Positions 27,676 through 36,297 of a stretch of DNA of 64,000 nt are shown piece after piece. Origin of the DNA: Bacteriovoracaceae bacterium (GTDB taxonomy: Bacteria > Bdellovibrionota > Bacteriovoracia > Bacteriovoracales > Bacteriovoracaceae). The first letter of the stretch is position 1; the number at the start of each line of letters is the position of its first letter. The position numbers and the translations under genes are program-made. The notes below the pieces were generated by a model. That model was not told where the DNA came from. It saw only the letters and a list, made by a program, of their open reading frames with translations, and searched no databases. The DNA is taken from contig JAOARC010000041.1 of the NCBI GenBank assembly GCA_025210745.1, positions 1 to 64,000 on the forward strand, written 5' to 3'.

Positions 27676-28308
27676 ATGAATAAAAGTTTAATTACGAATA
27701 TCGTATCAATTATCATTATTGCCATTGGATATACTACGCCTGTTTTTTCTACACAAATTAAAGCGATGGGGCTTTATTCTTTTTCTGGAGCTATAACAAA
27801 TTGGTTAGCTATCCATATGCTATTTGAAAAGGTTCCTTTCTTATATGGATCTGGAATTATTACAAACAGATTTGAAGAATTTAAAGGGGGAATTAAGGAT
27901 CTTGTAATGAACCAATTTTTTACGAGTGAAAACATTCAAAAATTCACTAGTGGAGCTGCAAGCGCAAATATTGATTTTGATAATATTTTTGTAAAAGTTA
28001 AAGAGGCTGTGATGGAGTCTCAATTTGGTTCAATGCTTACCATGTTTGGAGGAGAAGCAGCCCTAGAGCCCTTAAGACCTAAGATTGAAGAAAAATTTCA
28101 CGAGATACTAAGTTCAAGTACAAATTCTTTTGGATCTGCTGATTTAAAAGCGCAGGTCGACTTAATCGTTGATCAAAGACTAGATGAGTTAACACCTCAA
28201 ATGGTTAAAGACATTATTCAACAAATGATTAAAGAGCACTTAGGATGGCTTGTTGTTTGGGGAGGAGTCTTTGGAGCACTAATAGGGTTAATATCGACTT
28301 TTATATAG
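27676..28308 (+). CDS. DUF445 family membrane protein
   Basis: This 210-residue protein has an N-terminal membrane helix, then the DUF445 hallmark GAITNWLAIHMLFEKVPFLYGSG (residues ~38-60), a helical cytoplasmic/periplasmic middle, and a C-terminal helix (LVVWGGVFGALIGLIS). DUF445 proteins (YjiN/YheB type) are membrane proteins of unknown function. An AGGAGAG RBS precedes the ATG. Confidence 0.83.
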   Translation: MNKSLITNIVSIIIIAIGYTTPVFSTQIKAMGLYSFSGAITNWLAIHMLFEKVPFLYGSGIITNRFEEFKGGIKDLVMNQFFTSENIQKFTSGAASANIDFDNIFVKVKEAVMESQFGSMLTMFGGEAALEPLRPKIEEKFHEILSSSTNSFGSADLKAQVDLIVDQRLDELTPQMVKDIIQQMIKEHLGWLVVWGGVFGALIGLISTFI

Positions 28309-28347
28309 TTCTTTACAAAGTATCAGGGGCTTGAGAGCATTTTGTTA

Positions 28348-30648
28348 ATGAAAAAATTATCATTTTTATTAATATTCATGCTTGGTATGACAAGTTCATA
28401 TGCAGATGATTTTGAGAATAAAATTGCTGCTTATAAAGCAGGGATTAACTCTGAATCTGTATCGATAATTTTTGATGATTTAAACTCACAGTGGCGAGCT
28501 TTAGTTGATAAAACACCTGATTATATTTCAAAGGTTGAAGTCTTTGGAGAGCTTCAGTCTTCAAGTATTGTTGTAAATGATGACATCAATAGACATTTTG
28601 AAAAACTTCTTATTATTGGACAAGTAAGAAATGAGTACTTAGAAAAGAATGTTGTTTTCAATAAGTATATAGCTTCTTTTTCTTATGAAACAATCTTAGA
28701 TCTCAAAAGAGAATTTCAATTAATACCAATGAGATTTTTTGCTGAGTTTTTAATAAAAGTCGTTTATGTAAAAGAAAGCATACTAAAAGGCTTTGATGGA
28801 ATTAAGCAGCTTGTATTTGATCTATTAGGATTACTCGTTTTTTTTATTGTACCTATTTTTATGTGGATTGTTCTACGTAAGTCAAAAAAGATTCTTGAAC
28901 AGAAGTTAGTTGAGCTTAGGAAAAATCGCTACCAAAGTATGCTTTCTTTTAGAAAATTCAAAATTACAGATATTACTCATTCTTATATTTTGAATATAGG
29001 TCTTTTTGTAACGTTTAGATGGTTAAGATCAAATAATGAATCACTAGCTTTTATTTTTTCATTATTTGAAATTTATTTCTTATATAGAATTGTTATTACG
29101 TTAAGCTTTTATACTTTTGGGTTTATTTTAGACTCTGCTGTTAAAAGATCAGATCTTTTGGCCCATGAAAACAAAAAAAGAAGATATGCTAAAAGGTTTG
29201 GAAAACTCTTTTTAATTTATTCTTTATTATTTCATATTGTTGAGTTTATTGGTGGTGGAGGAATCTCTTTTTACTTTATCAAATTAACAATACAATTAAA
29301 TGTTCTCTTCATTATGTTTGCTTTTTCTTCTTTTTGGAAAACAGAAGTACAATGCTTTCTTGCAAGAAGAAATAATGATGTTGTAGCGAAAAGATTAAAT
29401 ATATTTTTAAATCATAAGCTTTCTATATTAATCGCATTGCCTGCTCTTATTTATGTTCTTATGTGTAGGGTGCTAACTTTAATAATTGACTGGCTCGAAA
29501 GATTTGATTTTATAAAACAAATATCGGCAAAAATTTTTAAAAATAAGTTAAAATCTGATGAGGCAGTTAGTGAAAATGAAAATGTTAGTATTCCAAAAGA
29601 TTATGAAGAACTTTTTATAGCACAAAATATAGCTCCTATAACAATTAAGAATGCGCCCTATATCGATATAACAAATAATATAGATTCTTGGTTACAAAAC
29701 CCTCTAGAGGAAAACTCTTTGGCTATAAGTGGTCAGAGTGGATCTGGAAAAACAGTTCTTATAAATAGATTGCTAGAAAAATATAAAATAGATAACTCTG
29801 TTAATGTTATATATCATAAATTTATAAAAAGAATTTCAAGTAAAGGTGAGATTGTTACTGAGTTGTTAAGAATTCTTGGACTTGAAGGCAACTCTGTTTC
29901 TTCGATATTGGCTTCTGATACAATTATGAAAAAGACAATCGTGATCTTAGATGAATGTCACCATTTGTTTATTTCTAGCCTAGGTGGATTTGAAGCATAT
30001 AAGAAATTACTTGAGATTATTAATTTAAGATTAGAGAATATATTTTGGGTTTCATCATTTAATCAGAATTCATGGAACTTCTTAAATGCTATTTATGGAA
30101 AAAATGAAGGCTATCGCTTTTCATATACTTTATCTGGTTGGAGTGAAGAAGATATAAAACGAAATATCTTAACCATTCACGAGAAATCTAACTATACAAT
30201 ATCTTATAGAAGAATATTAAGAGCAATAAATCAAAACTATGATTCTGAAGGTATTGAAGAAGCTAGTGAGTTATTCTTCAGACTATTATGGGAGCAATCG
30301 GGAGGGAATCCAAAGATCGCAATTCATCTGTGGTTATCATCACTTAGCTTTAGAGGTAGTATCATTGAGGTTGGATTACCTAAAAATGATGAAATTACAG
30401 ACTTACATAAGTTTTCAGATAATATGCTATTTGTATATGCAGCTATTATTAAGCATGAAAATCTAACTGTTAAAGAGGCAATTAAAGTGACTCACTTAAG
30501 TGAGGGGATTGTTAGACATGCAATGAAAATGGGACTTGAAAATGAGTTCCTGGCAAGAAATGAAGGAGCTGAGTATTCTTTTTTTACAAGATACCAGTAC
30601 AGAATATTAAACTATTTAAAGAAGAAGAATTTTATAATTGGAAACTAA
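28348..30648 (+). CDS. Membrane-anchored AAA+/STAND-type ATPase, unknown function
   Basis: This protein of about 766 residues has a signal peptide (KKLSFLLIFMLGMTSSYA), a ~120-residue periplasmic helical domain and about five membrane helices (~150-370). A cytoplasmic ATPase follows, with Walker A ISGQSGSGKTV (~463), Walker B KTIVILDECHHLF (~540) and a C-terminal winged-helix-like region (~690-760). The ATG at 28348 is preferred to an in-frame TTG 6 bp upstream. Its stop overlaps the TTG start of the MscS gene, so both are translated together; regulation of channel or envelope tension is plausible. I know no named family for the full architecture. Confidence 0.7.
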   Translation: MKKLSFLLIFMLGMTSSYADDFENKIAAYKAGINSESVSIIFDDLNSQWRALVDKTPDYISKVEVFGELQSSSIVVNDDINRHFEKLLIIGQVRNEYLEKNVVFNKYIASFSYETILDLKREFQLIPMRFFAEFLIKVVYVKESILKGFDGIKQLVFDLLGLLVFFIVPIFMWIVLRKSKKILEQKLVELRKNRYQSMLSFRKFKITDITHSYILNIGLFVTFRWLRSNNESLAFIFSLFEIYFLYRIVITLSFYTFGFILDSAVKRSDLLAHENKKRRYAKRFGKLFLIYSLLFHIVEFIGGGGISFYFIKLTIQLNVLFIMFAFSSFWKTEVQCFLARRNNDVVAKRLNIFLNHKLSILIALPALIYVLMCRVLTLIIDWLERFDFIKQISAKIFKNKLKSDEAVSENENVSIPKDYEELFIAQNIAPITIKNAPYIDITNNIDSWLQNPLEENSLAISGQSGSGKTVLINRLLEKYKIDNSVNVIYHKFIKRISSKGEIVTELLRILGLEGNSVSSILASDTIMKKTIVILDECHHLFISSLGGFEAYKKLLEIINLRLENIFWVSSFNQNSWNFLNAIYGKNEGYRFSYTLSGWSEEDIKRNILTIHEKSNYTISYRRILRAINQNYDSEGIEEASELFFRLLWEQSGGNPKIAIHLWLSSLSFRGSIIEVGLPKNDEITDLHKFSDNMLFVYAAIIKHENLTVKEAIKVTHLSEGIVRHAMKMGLENEFLARNEGAEYSFFTRYQYRILNYLKKKNFIIGN

Positions 30649-31459
30649 GGATTTAGATAAAGTTATTCAAATTGCAGAACTTTTTAAGTTCGAAAAAATC
30701 ATCTGGATGGTGGTGGCATTTGTAATACTCGTTTATGTTGCAAAAAAACTTAATGAGTGGACATCATCTTTAATTGAAAAGATGCCATCACAAAGACTCT
30801 TGTTTTTACAAGTGATTACAATCGTAAATTTTTCTTTATATATCTTTGGAAGTTTTGCGATTATTTACGGTATTTTAAGACCCCCTGAAAAAATGATAAT
30901 TGCACTAGCTGGTTCAGCGGCGGTTGCCATTGGTTTAGCTCTTAAGGATTTAGTGGCATCAATAATTGCTGGTATAGTACTACTATTTGATAGGCCATTT
31001 CAGGTGGGTGATAGAGTCGCATTTCAAGGTACGTATGGAGAAATACAAAAGATAGGATTACGAGCTGTAAGATTAAATACTTTAGATGATAATCTTATCA
31101 CGATTCCAAATTCTCAGTTTATGAGTAATTATGTTTCGTCAGGAAATGCTGGAGCATTAGATATGATGGTCGTAACAAGCTTTCATGTTGCAATTGATGA
31201 AGATATAGATAAGATAAAAGACCTTTTATATGAAATTGTTGCCACATCAAGGTTTGTTTATTTATCTAAGCCAATTACGATATCGGTTAATGAAGCACAT
31301 ATTGCAGAATCATTAGCGATAAAATTCACATTAAAAGCTTATGTTCTAGATGTACGCTATGAAAAAGCATTTGAAACAGATATCAACTCTAGGGTTTTAA
31401 AAGAATTATCAAAGAATAAGATAAGAAGGCCATATAAAGGATCTCATGCTAACGGATAA
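30638..31459 (+). CDS. MscS-type small-conductance mechanosensitive channel
   Basis: This 273-residue MscS family protein starts at TTG 30638 inside the end of the ATPase gene. TM helices sit at ~20-40 and ~60-80, and the pore helix AGSAAVAIGLALKDLVASIIAGIVLLFDRPFQVGDRV carries the MscS signature. A beta domain (LRAVRLNTLDDNLITIPNSQFMSNYV) and a C-terminal alpha/beta domain follow. It opens under membrane tension to release solutes. Coupling to the upstream ATPase is unusual. Confidence 0.9.
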   Translation: METKDLDKVIQIAELFKFEKIIWMVVAFVILVYVAKKLNEWTSSLIEKMPSQRLLFLQVITIVNFSLYIFGSFAIIYGILRPPEKMIIALAGSAAVAIGLALKDLVASIIAGIVLLFDRPFQVGDRVAFQGTYGEIQKIGLRAVRLNTLDDNLITIPNSQFMSNYVSSGNAGALDMMVVTSFHVAIDEDIDKIKDLLYEIVATSRFVYLSKPITISVNEAHIAESLAIKFTLKAYVLDVRYEKAFETDINSRVLKELSKNKIRRPYKGSHANG

Positions 31460-32699
31460 GAGGTTTTTTGGAACATTTTGGACCATGTTTTTTGGTGCTT
31501 TTAACGATAATGTTTTTAAAAATGCTCTTGTTATTTTAATTGTTTATAAATCTTATTCTTTAGGTACTGTTAATTCCGAACAAATGGTTGCATTGAGCAG
31601 TGCTATCTTTATATTACCCTTTTTTCTATTTTCTGCGTTAGCTGGACAAGTTAGTGATAAATATTCAAAAACAAAGTTAACAAGAGTTATTAAAGCTTTA
31701 GAAATAATAATTATGATTATTGGAACTTTTGGATTTTATTTTGAAAATATACCTGTTCTATTAATAACTTTATTCTTAACGGGAACTCAATCAACTTTTT
31801 ATGGGCCGGCAAAGTTTAGTATCTTACCAGAGCTTGTTGAGGAAAATGAAATAACTAAGGCCAATGCCTATATTGAGATGGGAACATTTATTTCTATTTT
31901 ACTTGGTACGATTGTAGGAGGAACTCTAATTGCAATTGAAGAAAATGGAGCCTTTATAACAGGAATAGGAACAATATCATTTGCTTTGATAGGTTATATT
32001 GTAAGCTTAAAGATTCCACACTTATCAGGAGCAAGTAAAGACTTAAAATTTTCTTTTAATCCAGTGACAACAAATATAAGTATTCTAAAAATCATATTTA
32101 AAAATAAGAAGACGAATTTAGCTGCTCAATCTATTTCATGGTTTTGGCTTATAGGTGCTATATTATTAAGTATATTTCCTGTTTATGTAAAAGAATATAT
32201 AAAAGGAACAGAATCAATCACAACATTTTTATTAGCAATATTTAGTATTGGAATTGCTATTGGTTCATTAATTTGTGAAAGACTATCCCATGAAAAAGTT
32301 AATTTAAAGCTATCTAAAGTAGGAGTCTTTTTTCTATCTTTATTTTCAATAGATTTATATTTTTGTGGAAATCTAAGTTTAGATCAAGATGTGAGCTACA
32401 CCCTTATGGACTTTTTTGTACAAGATAACTCATTAAGAGTTTTTATTGATTTATTAGGGGTGAGTATGTTCTCTGGTTTATTTATTGTTCCTTTATACAC
32501 TTTGCTTCAAACAGCATCAGATAAAACTGTAAGGGCAAGGGTTATAGCTGGGAACAATATTTTAAATTCATTTTATATCGTAGTAGGCTCTATCTTACTT
32601 ACTATGCTGTACAGCTATAATTTTACTGTTCCTCAAATATTTTTGGTTCTTGGACTATCGAATTTTCTTATAAGTCTGATATTTATTAAAAAAGCTTAA
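31446..32699 (+). CDS. MFS transporter, LplT (lysophospholipid transporter)-like
   Basis: This 417-residue protein has twelve hydrophobic helices. The N-terminal FFGTFWTMFFGAFNDNVFKNAL is the hallmark of LplT-type MFS proteins, which flip lysophospholipids for re-acylation by Aas. The motif A-like loop is GQVSDKYSKTKL, and YGPAKFSILPELV is also characteristic. The start overlaps the MscS gene by 14 bp. No acyltransferase partner is fused or adjacent here. Confidence 0.85.
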   Translation: MLTDKRFFGTFWTMFFGAFNDNVFKNALVILIVYKSYSLGTVNSEQMVALSSAIFILPFFLFSALAGQVSDKYSKTKLTRVIKALEIIIMIIGTFGFYFENIPVLLITLFLTGTQSTFYGPAKFSILPELVEENEITKANAYIEMGTFISILLGTIVGGTLIAIEENGAFITGIGTISFALIGYIVSLKIPHLSGASKDLKFSFNPVTTNISILKIIFKNKKTNLAAQSISWFWLIGAILLSIFPVYVKEYIKGTESITTFLLAIFSIGIAIGSLICERLSHEKVNLKLSKVGVFFLSLFSIDLYFCGNLSLDQDVSYTLMDFFVQDNSLRVFIDLLGVSMFSGLFIVPLYTLLQTASDKTVRARVIAGNNILNSFYIVVGSILLTMLYSYNFTVPQIFLVLGLSNFLISLIFIKKA

Positions 32700-32787
32700 T
32701 ATATTTTGCAACTAGTCGTGCCATATAAAGTTTTTCTTAATATCTATATCTTACACATATTTTAGACACAAATTAAATGGGAGATTA

Positions 32788-33210
32788 ATGATGAGTATGA
32801 TGAAAGAATTTAAAGATTTTGCTGTAAAAGGTAATGTTGTTGATATGGCAGTAGGTCTAATTATTGGTGCAGCTTTTAAAGCTATTGTATCTTCATTTGT
32901 AAAAGATGTAGTGATGCCACCAATTGGAAAAGCTTTAGGAAATGTTGATTTTAGTAAACTATTTATAAATTTAAGTGATACGGCTTATGCTACATTAGCT
33001 GAAGCAACAAAAGCTGGTGCTCCAGTTATTAAGTACGGTGTTTTTATTCAAACAATTGTTGATTTTATTATTATCGCATTTGTAATTTTTATGGTTGTCA
33101 AAGGTATTAATGCAACTAAGAAAAAAGAAGAAGAAGCTCCTTCTGAGCCAGCACCAACACCTGAAGATATTGTTTTATTAAGAGAAATTAGAGATTCATT
33201 AAAAAAATAA
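32788..33210 (+). CDS. mscL: Large-conductance mechanosensitive channel MscL
   Basis: This 140-residue protein shows the MscL N-terminal motif [23 protein letters not shown] (TM1 pore helix), [21 protein letters not shown]2 ([20 protein letters not shown]) and the C-terminal bundle helix [15 protein letters not shown]. It relieves hypo-osmotic pressure. GGGAG precedes two adjacent ATGs; the first is used here. A terminator follows. Confidence 0.95.
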   Translation: MMSMMKEFKDFAVKGNVVDMAVGLIIGAAFKAIVSSFVKDVVMPPIGKALGNVDFSKLFINLSDTAYATLAEATKAGAPVIKYGVFIQTIVDFIIIAFVIFMVVKGINATKKKEEEAPSEPAPTPEDIVLLREIRDSLKK

Positions 33211-33235
33211 TTTAATGTTTAGGTAATACTAATTG

Positions 33236-33264
33236 GCCCAAGATTAATATCTTGGGCTTTTTTA
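33236..33264 (+). terminator. Bidirectional terminator after mscL
   Basis: GCCCAAGAT (33236-33244) / ATCTTGGGC (33249-33257) is followed by TTTTTT, between the convergent mscL gene and the 334-aa coiled-coil gene. Confidence 0.85.
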
Positions 33265-34266
33265 TTTTTTTGAAGTCTCATTATAATGAGACTTGTTTGA
33301 ATAATTCTTTTTAAAGATTTTTTTATCTTTTTCTCTTGATGAAGAATCAATATGTTTTTCTAATTTGTAATGATTATTTGATATATCGGAACATTGTCCA
33401 TTTACATGAGTAATTAGTTTTACGGAGTTATTTATATCTTTATTCAGTTTCTTTAAAGAAATTAACTTTTTGTTTAGATTCTTGCAGATATTAACTTCAG
33501 GCCCTTCTGTATTACTTAAAAGTAAATTAATTGATAGAGTCCTAAATTCTAGGCGTTCATTTAATTTTTTTAATTCTTTGTCGTGGATTTTTTGATTTGT
33601 TTTTATACTTTGAGTAAGGCTTTCTATAAGCTTCAATTCTTCTTGATTAAACCAGGTTATATTGTCGATATCATAAGTTGTCTTAATTATACCATTAACA
33701 TCTTTATATTTGTCTTCACTATCTTCAAATTTAATTTTTTTATTATAGAAAAAATCTGTTGTCAGGGACTTTTCAAGTTCTCTTAGGTTTTGTTTTTTTA
33801 GAAAAATTTTATTTATTGACTTAGATTGACTTAAGAAATGGATAAATTCCTCTAATGACTTTGATGGTGTTGAATCATAGTCATTATATAATTTACTAAT
33901 ATTTTCTATACTTTCTAAGCAATGTTCTTTGATACGATTTACAGCTTTATATTCTTTGTAGTAATTTTTAGTATTTTTCTTTAGCAATATTCTTTCTTTT
34001 TCATAACTTGATATATATTCTTTAACATTTTTACATTCTCTTCTTTTTATTTCTTGCTGTATTAATGTTTCAAATTTACTTAAACGAATTAAAGTTTCTA
34101 GTATTTTTTCTTTTTTCGAATGCTTTGATAAAAGTTTTTTGTATTCTTTATATTGTTTAGAATGAATCTTATCATATTTATTCAGGTAGAAGTCTCGGTC
34201 TTTTAATTGGTGATCTTGTGCTAATAGATAAGATTGAAATAAAAATAAACTAAATAATATTCTCAT
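33262..34266 (-). CDS. Exported coiled-coil protein, unknown function
   Basis: This 334-residue, very Lys/Glu-rich protein has a signal peptide (RILFSLFLFQSYLLA) and long heptad-like helices throughout (e.g. SKHSKKEKILETLIRLSKFE). It has a few Cys residues (KRRECKNV, KEHCLES, NICKNLN, NGQCSDI). No family is recognised; it is likely periplasmic. It lies at the chromosome side of the predicted ICE end and may be the last backbone gene. Confidence 0.6.
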   Translation of the reverse strand: MRILFSLFLFQSYLLAQDHQLKDRDFYLNKYDKIHSKQYKEYKKLLSKHSKKEKILETLIRLSKFETLIQQEIKRRECKNVKEYISSYEKERILLKKNTKNYYKEYKAVNRIKEHCLESIENISKLYNDYDSTPSKSLEEFIHFLSQSKSINKIFLKKQNLRELEKSLTTDFFYNKKIKFEDSEDKYKDVNGIIKTTYDIDNITWFNQEELKLIESLTQSIKTNQKIHDKELKKLNERLEFRTLSINLLLSNTEGPEVNICKNLNKKLISLKKLNKDINNSVKLITHVNGQCSDISNNHYKLEKHIDSSSREKDKKIFKKNYSNKSHYNETSKK

Positions 34267-34371
34267 GAATACCTGATCGTCTTAATCTAGTATTGCTTTA
34301 GCTATTTATTAAGAAAACCTTTGTTTTTAGGGAGTTATGTATATATTGATTCATTGAAGAGATTTAAAGCA

Positions 34372-34436
34372 CCATGAAGGATGAAGTCTATTTATAGAAA
34401 AAAGGAGACACTAAAAATGAGTTTCACCCTTCATGG
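34372..34436. repeat. Long imperfect inverted repeat around a 14-codon frame
   Basis: CCATGAAGGATGAA (34372-34385) pairs with TTCACCCTTCATGG (34423-34436) over 14 bp with one mismatch. Between the arms lie AAAGGAGACACTAAAA and an ATG (34417) that opens a 14-codon frame ending TAG at 34461. The stem would flank or mask the RBS. It may be a leader peptide, a small regulatory RNA or a recombination site; none can be proven here. Confidence 0.4.
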
Positions 34437-34496
34437 CTATTATCGCTATGTATCTATATAGTTTTTTTTTGCATGAAATAGTAAAAAAAATAGGAT

Positions 34497-34526
34497 AAAA
34501 AAAAAGCCCTGTAAAAACAGGGCTTT
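34497..34526 (-). terminator. Minus-strand terminator with no gene in front of it
   Basis: AAAGCCCTG (34503-34511) / CAGGGCTTT (34518-34526) is flanked on the left by nine A residues, i.e. a T9 tract when read on the minus strand. No minus-strand gene lies immediately upstream (to the right) today. It fits the terminator of a tRNA gene whose body has been moved away by integration of the element. Confidence 0.75.
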
Positions 34527-34535
34527 ATATAAACT

Positions 34536-34551
34536 TGGTACTCCCAAGGGG
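34536..34551 (-). other. Candidate attL: tRNA 3'-end fragment
   Basis: Read on the minus strand this is CCCCTTGGGAGTACCA: the end of a T-stem, seven acceptor-stem bases, discriminator A and CCA. The sequence to its right does not continue as a T-loop, so only the 3' end of a tRNA is present. A minus-strand terminator lies 9 bp beyond the CCA. This is the classic footprint of a tyrosine-integrase element inserted in a tRNA 3' end. The intact tRNA would be expected at the other end, beyond the window, next to the integrase. The tRNA isotype cannot be told. Confidence 0.5.
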
Positions 34552-34825
34552 GGAGTGCCTTATAAATTTTAACATCAATAATTTCAAGTATTTCTCAGTC
34601 ATTTTAAGTGTTTACCGATTTTCTTCTTTCATTATATTTCATCATTTTTAATGATTTTTCATGTTCTATCCCGAACAATCCCGAACAAGTTAAAAATGAT
34701 TTTTGATTCTGCCGTCGGGAGGAACCTTATATTTTGAAGAAGATTTTTTGGAAAAACTCACGACAACATTACTTTAATTAACAAAAGGATCTTTATGAAT
34801 AATTTAAATCATCAAAGGAAAAACT

Positions 34826-35223
34826 TTGAGTAGTAATTCATCTGCAAAAAAAGTGACGGCCCTGTATGCAAGAACGTCGACTTCAATGCAAGCTTCGGGA
34901 CTCGATGCACAGATTAGAGCATTAAGAAGATATTGTTCTCAAACAAACATTACTGACTATGTAATATATGAAGATGACGGTATTTCAGGAGCGAAAGCAT
35001 CTCGTCCAGCATTAGACAGAATGATGAAAGATGTTGAGGATGGAAAAATTGATAAAGTTGTAGTATATTCTTTTTCAAGATATGCAAGATCAACGACTCA
35101 TCTTCTAAAAGCGTTAGAAATTTTTAAAAGTCTTGATGTTGCATTTGTCTCTATTACTGAAAATATTGATACAAATACGCCTCTTGGTGTCGCTGTATTT
35201 AGTATAATTTCAGCGATCAGCCA
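34826..35223 (+). pseudogene. Serine recombinase (resolvase/invertase), N-terminal fragment cut by the RIT element
   Basis: The TTG start at 34826 follows AAAGGAAA. The fragment holds the catalytic resolvase domain: LYARTSTSMQASGLDAQIRAL with the nucleophilic Ser, YEDDGISGAKASRPALDRMM, and VVVYSFSRYARST. It stops at AIS, in the middle of the E-helix region where family members continue xLERDLIKER. That continuation is found at 38609, beyond the RIT element. Translation would read 16 element-derived codons to a TAA at 35270. A 12-codon frame (34795-34833) overlaps the start and may couple translation. Confidence 0.85.
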
Positions 35224-35252
35224 TTATGCGAAGTTAAATATTATGCAAAGTA
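35222..35252 (+). repeat. RIT left terminal repeat
   Basis: Two direct copies of TTATGCnAAGT (starting at 35224 and 35241, 17 bp apart) form the left end. They mirror the pair at the right end and are likely recombinase-binding sites. Confidence 0.75.
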
Positions 35253-35310
35253 GCTGCACTCTTAGCCAGTAAATCTGGTGACTTATTAAGCTTGCTACTT
35301 TGCATAACAC

Positions 35311-36297
35311 TTAGCCTATCAGTGAAGCAATTAAAGAGTCCGGAGCCTTAAACTTTCCCTTTCTTAATCTTAAAGGAACAACAGATTCCATAGCCTCTAG
35401 TTTTTCTGAAGGATCAATTCTTAAATAAATCTCTGTCGTCTTAATATCACTATGACCGAGCCATAAAGATACTTTTCTAATATCTTTTGTAGCCTGGAGT
35501 ATTAAAAGAGCACAGCTATGGCGGAGTTGATGGGGACTAACTTTTCTATCTAAGAGAGTTGGTGCTTTTTTTGAGGCTTTTTTTACATATTTGTTTAGAA
35601 GGTACTCAAAACCTGCTCGGCTTATAGGTTCTCCTTTAGAGTTTAAAAAGAGTTCTTCATGATTTGATTTACCTCTTACTTTTAACCAAGACTTCAAATC
35701 ATTCGCAGTATTTTTCCAAAGAGGTAAACAGCGTTCACGCCTTCCCTTACCAATAATATTCACACTCGGACTTTTACCGAGGTCAATATTAGTTTTTAAT
35801 AAATTAGTCAGCTCTGATACTCTAAGACCAGCTGAATAGCATAGGTGAAGCATCGCTCTATCTCTAACTCCAAGTTTTGTATTTAAGTCTGGCATATTCA
35901 GTATTGCTTGAACTTCCTCACTATTTAGATGCTTTATTAAAGGAGTCTCATGGCGCTTTGAGGGTATTGCTCTAATCTGGCAAACTTGTTCCATGCACGA
36001 AGGAACCTTCAATTCGATATATCTCATAAAAGACTTAATAGCAGCAAGTCTTGAGTTTCTAGTGGAGCTGCTGTTCGATCTACTTTCTTCAAGGCTTGTT
36101 AAAAAGCTTATTACCATTTCTGCATTTAATTGTTCTACTGATAATGTTGATGGTTTAGTTTTTAATTTCTCTGCTGCAAAACTAAGAAAAAGTTTAAAAG
36201 CGTGAGCATAAGTATCACAAGTATTTTCACTGAACCCTCGATCTTTTGGAAGGTACGATCTAAAGAAGCTTGATATTAATGGCGCTAGAGGTGTCAT
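35311..36297 (-). CDS. ritC: RIT tyrosine recombinase C
   Basis: This 328-residue tyrosine recombinase/integrase has an N-terminal SAM-like core-binding domain and a C-terminal catalytic domain with Arg in SAGLRVSELTNLL, Lys in GKGRRERCLP, HxxR in PHQLRHSCAL, and WLGHSDIKTTEIYLRID with the final His and nucleophilic Tyr. All catalytic residues are present, so it is probably active. Its ATG overlaps the ritB stop (ATGA). It is third in the trio, nearest the left end. Confidence 0.9.
   Translation of the reverse strand: MTPLAPLISSFFRSYLPKDRGFSENTCDTYAHAFKLFLSFAAEKLKTKPSTLSVEQLNAEMVISFLTSLEESRSNSSSTRNSRLAAIKSFMRYIELKVPSCMEQVCQIRAIPSKRHETPLIKHLNSEEVQAILNMPDLNTKLGVRDRAMLHLCYSAGLRVSELTNLLKTNIDLGKSPSVNIIGKGRRERCLPLWKNTANDLKSWLKVRGKSNHEELFLNSKGEPISRAGFEYLLNKYVKKASKKAPTLLDRKVSPHQLRHSCALLILQATKDIRKVSLWLGHSDIKTTEIYLRIDPSEKLEAMESVVPLRLRKGKFKAPDSLIASLIG

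Noticed and set aside
34702..34728. Segment TTTTGATTCTGCCGTCGGGA resembling a tRNA T-arm and acceptor end
   Set aside because: No upstream cloverleaf can be formed, and no CCA or matching 5' acceptor strand is seen.
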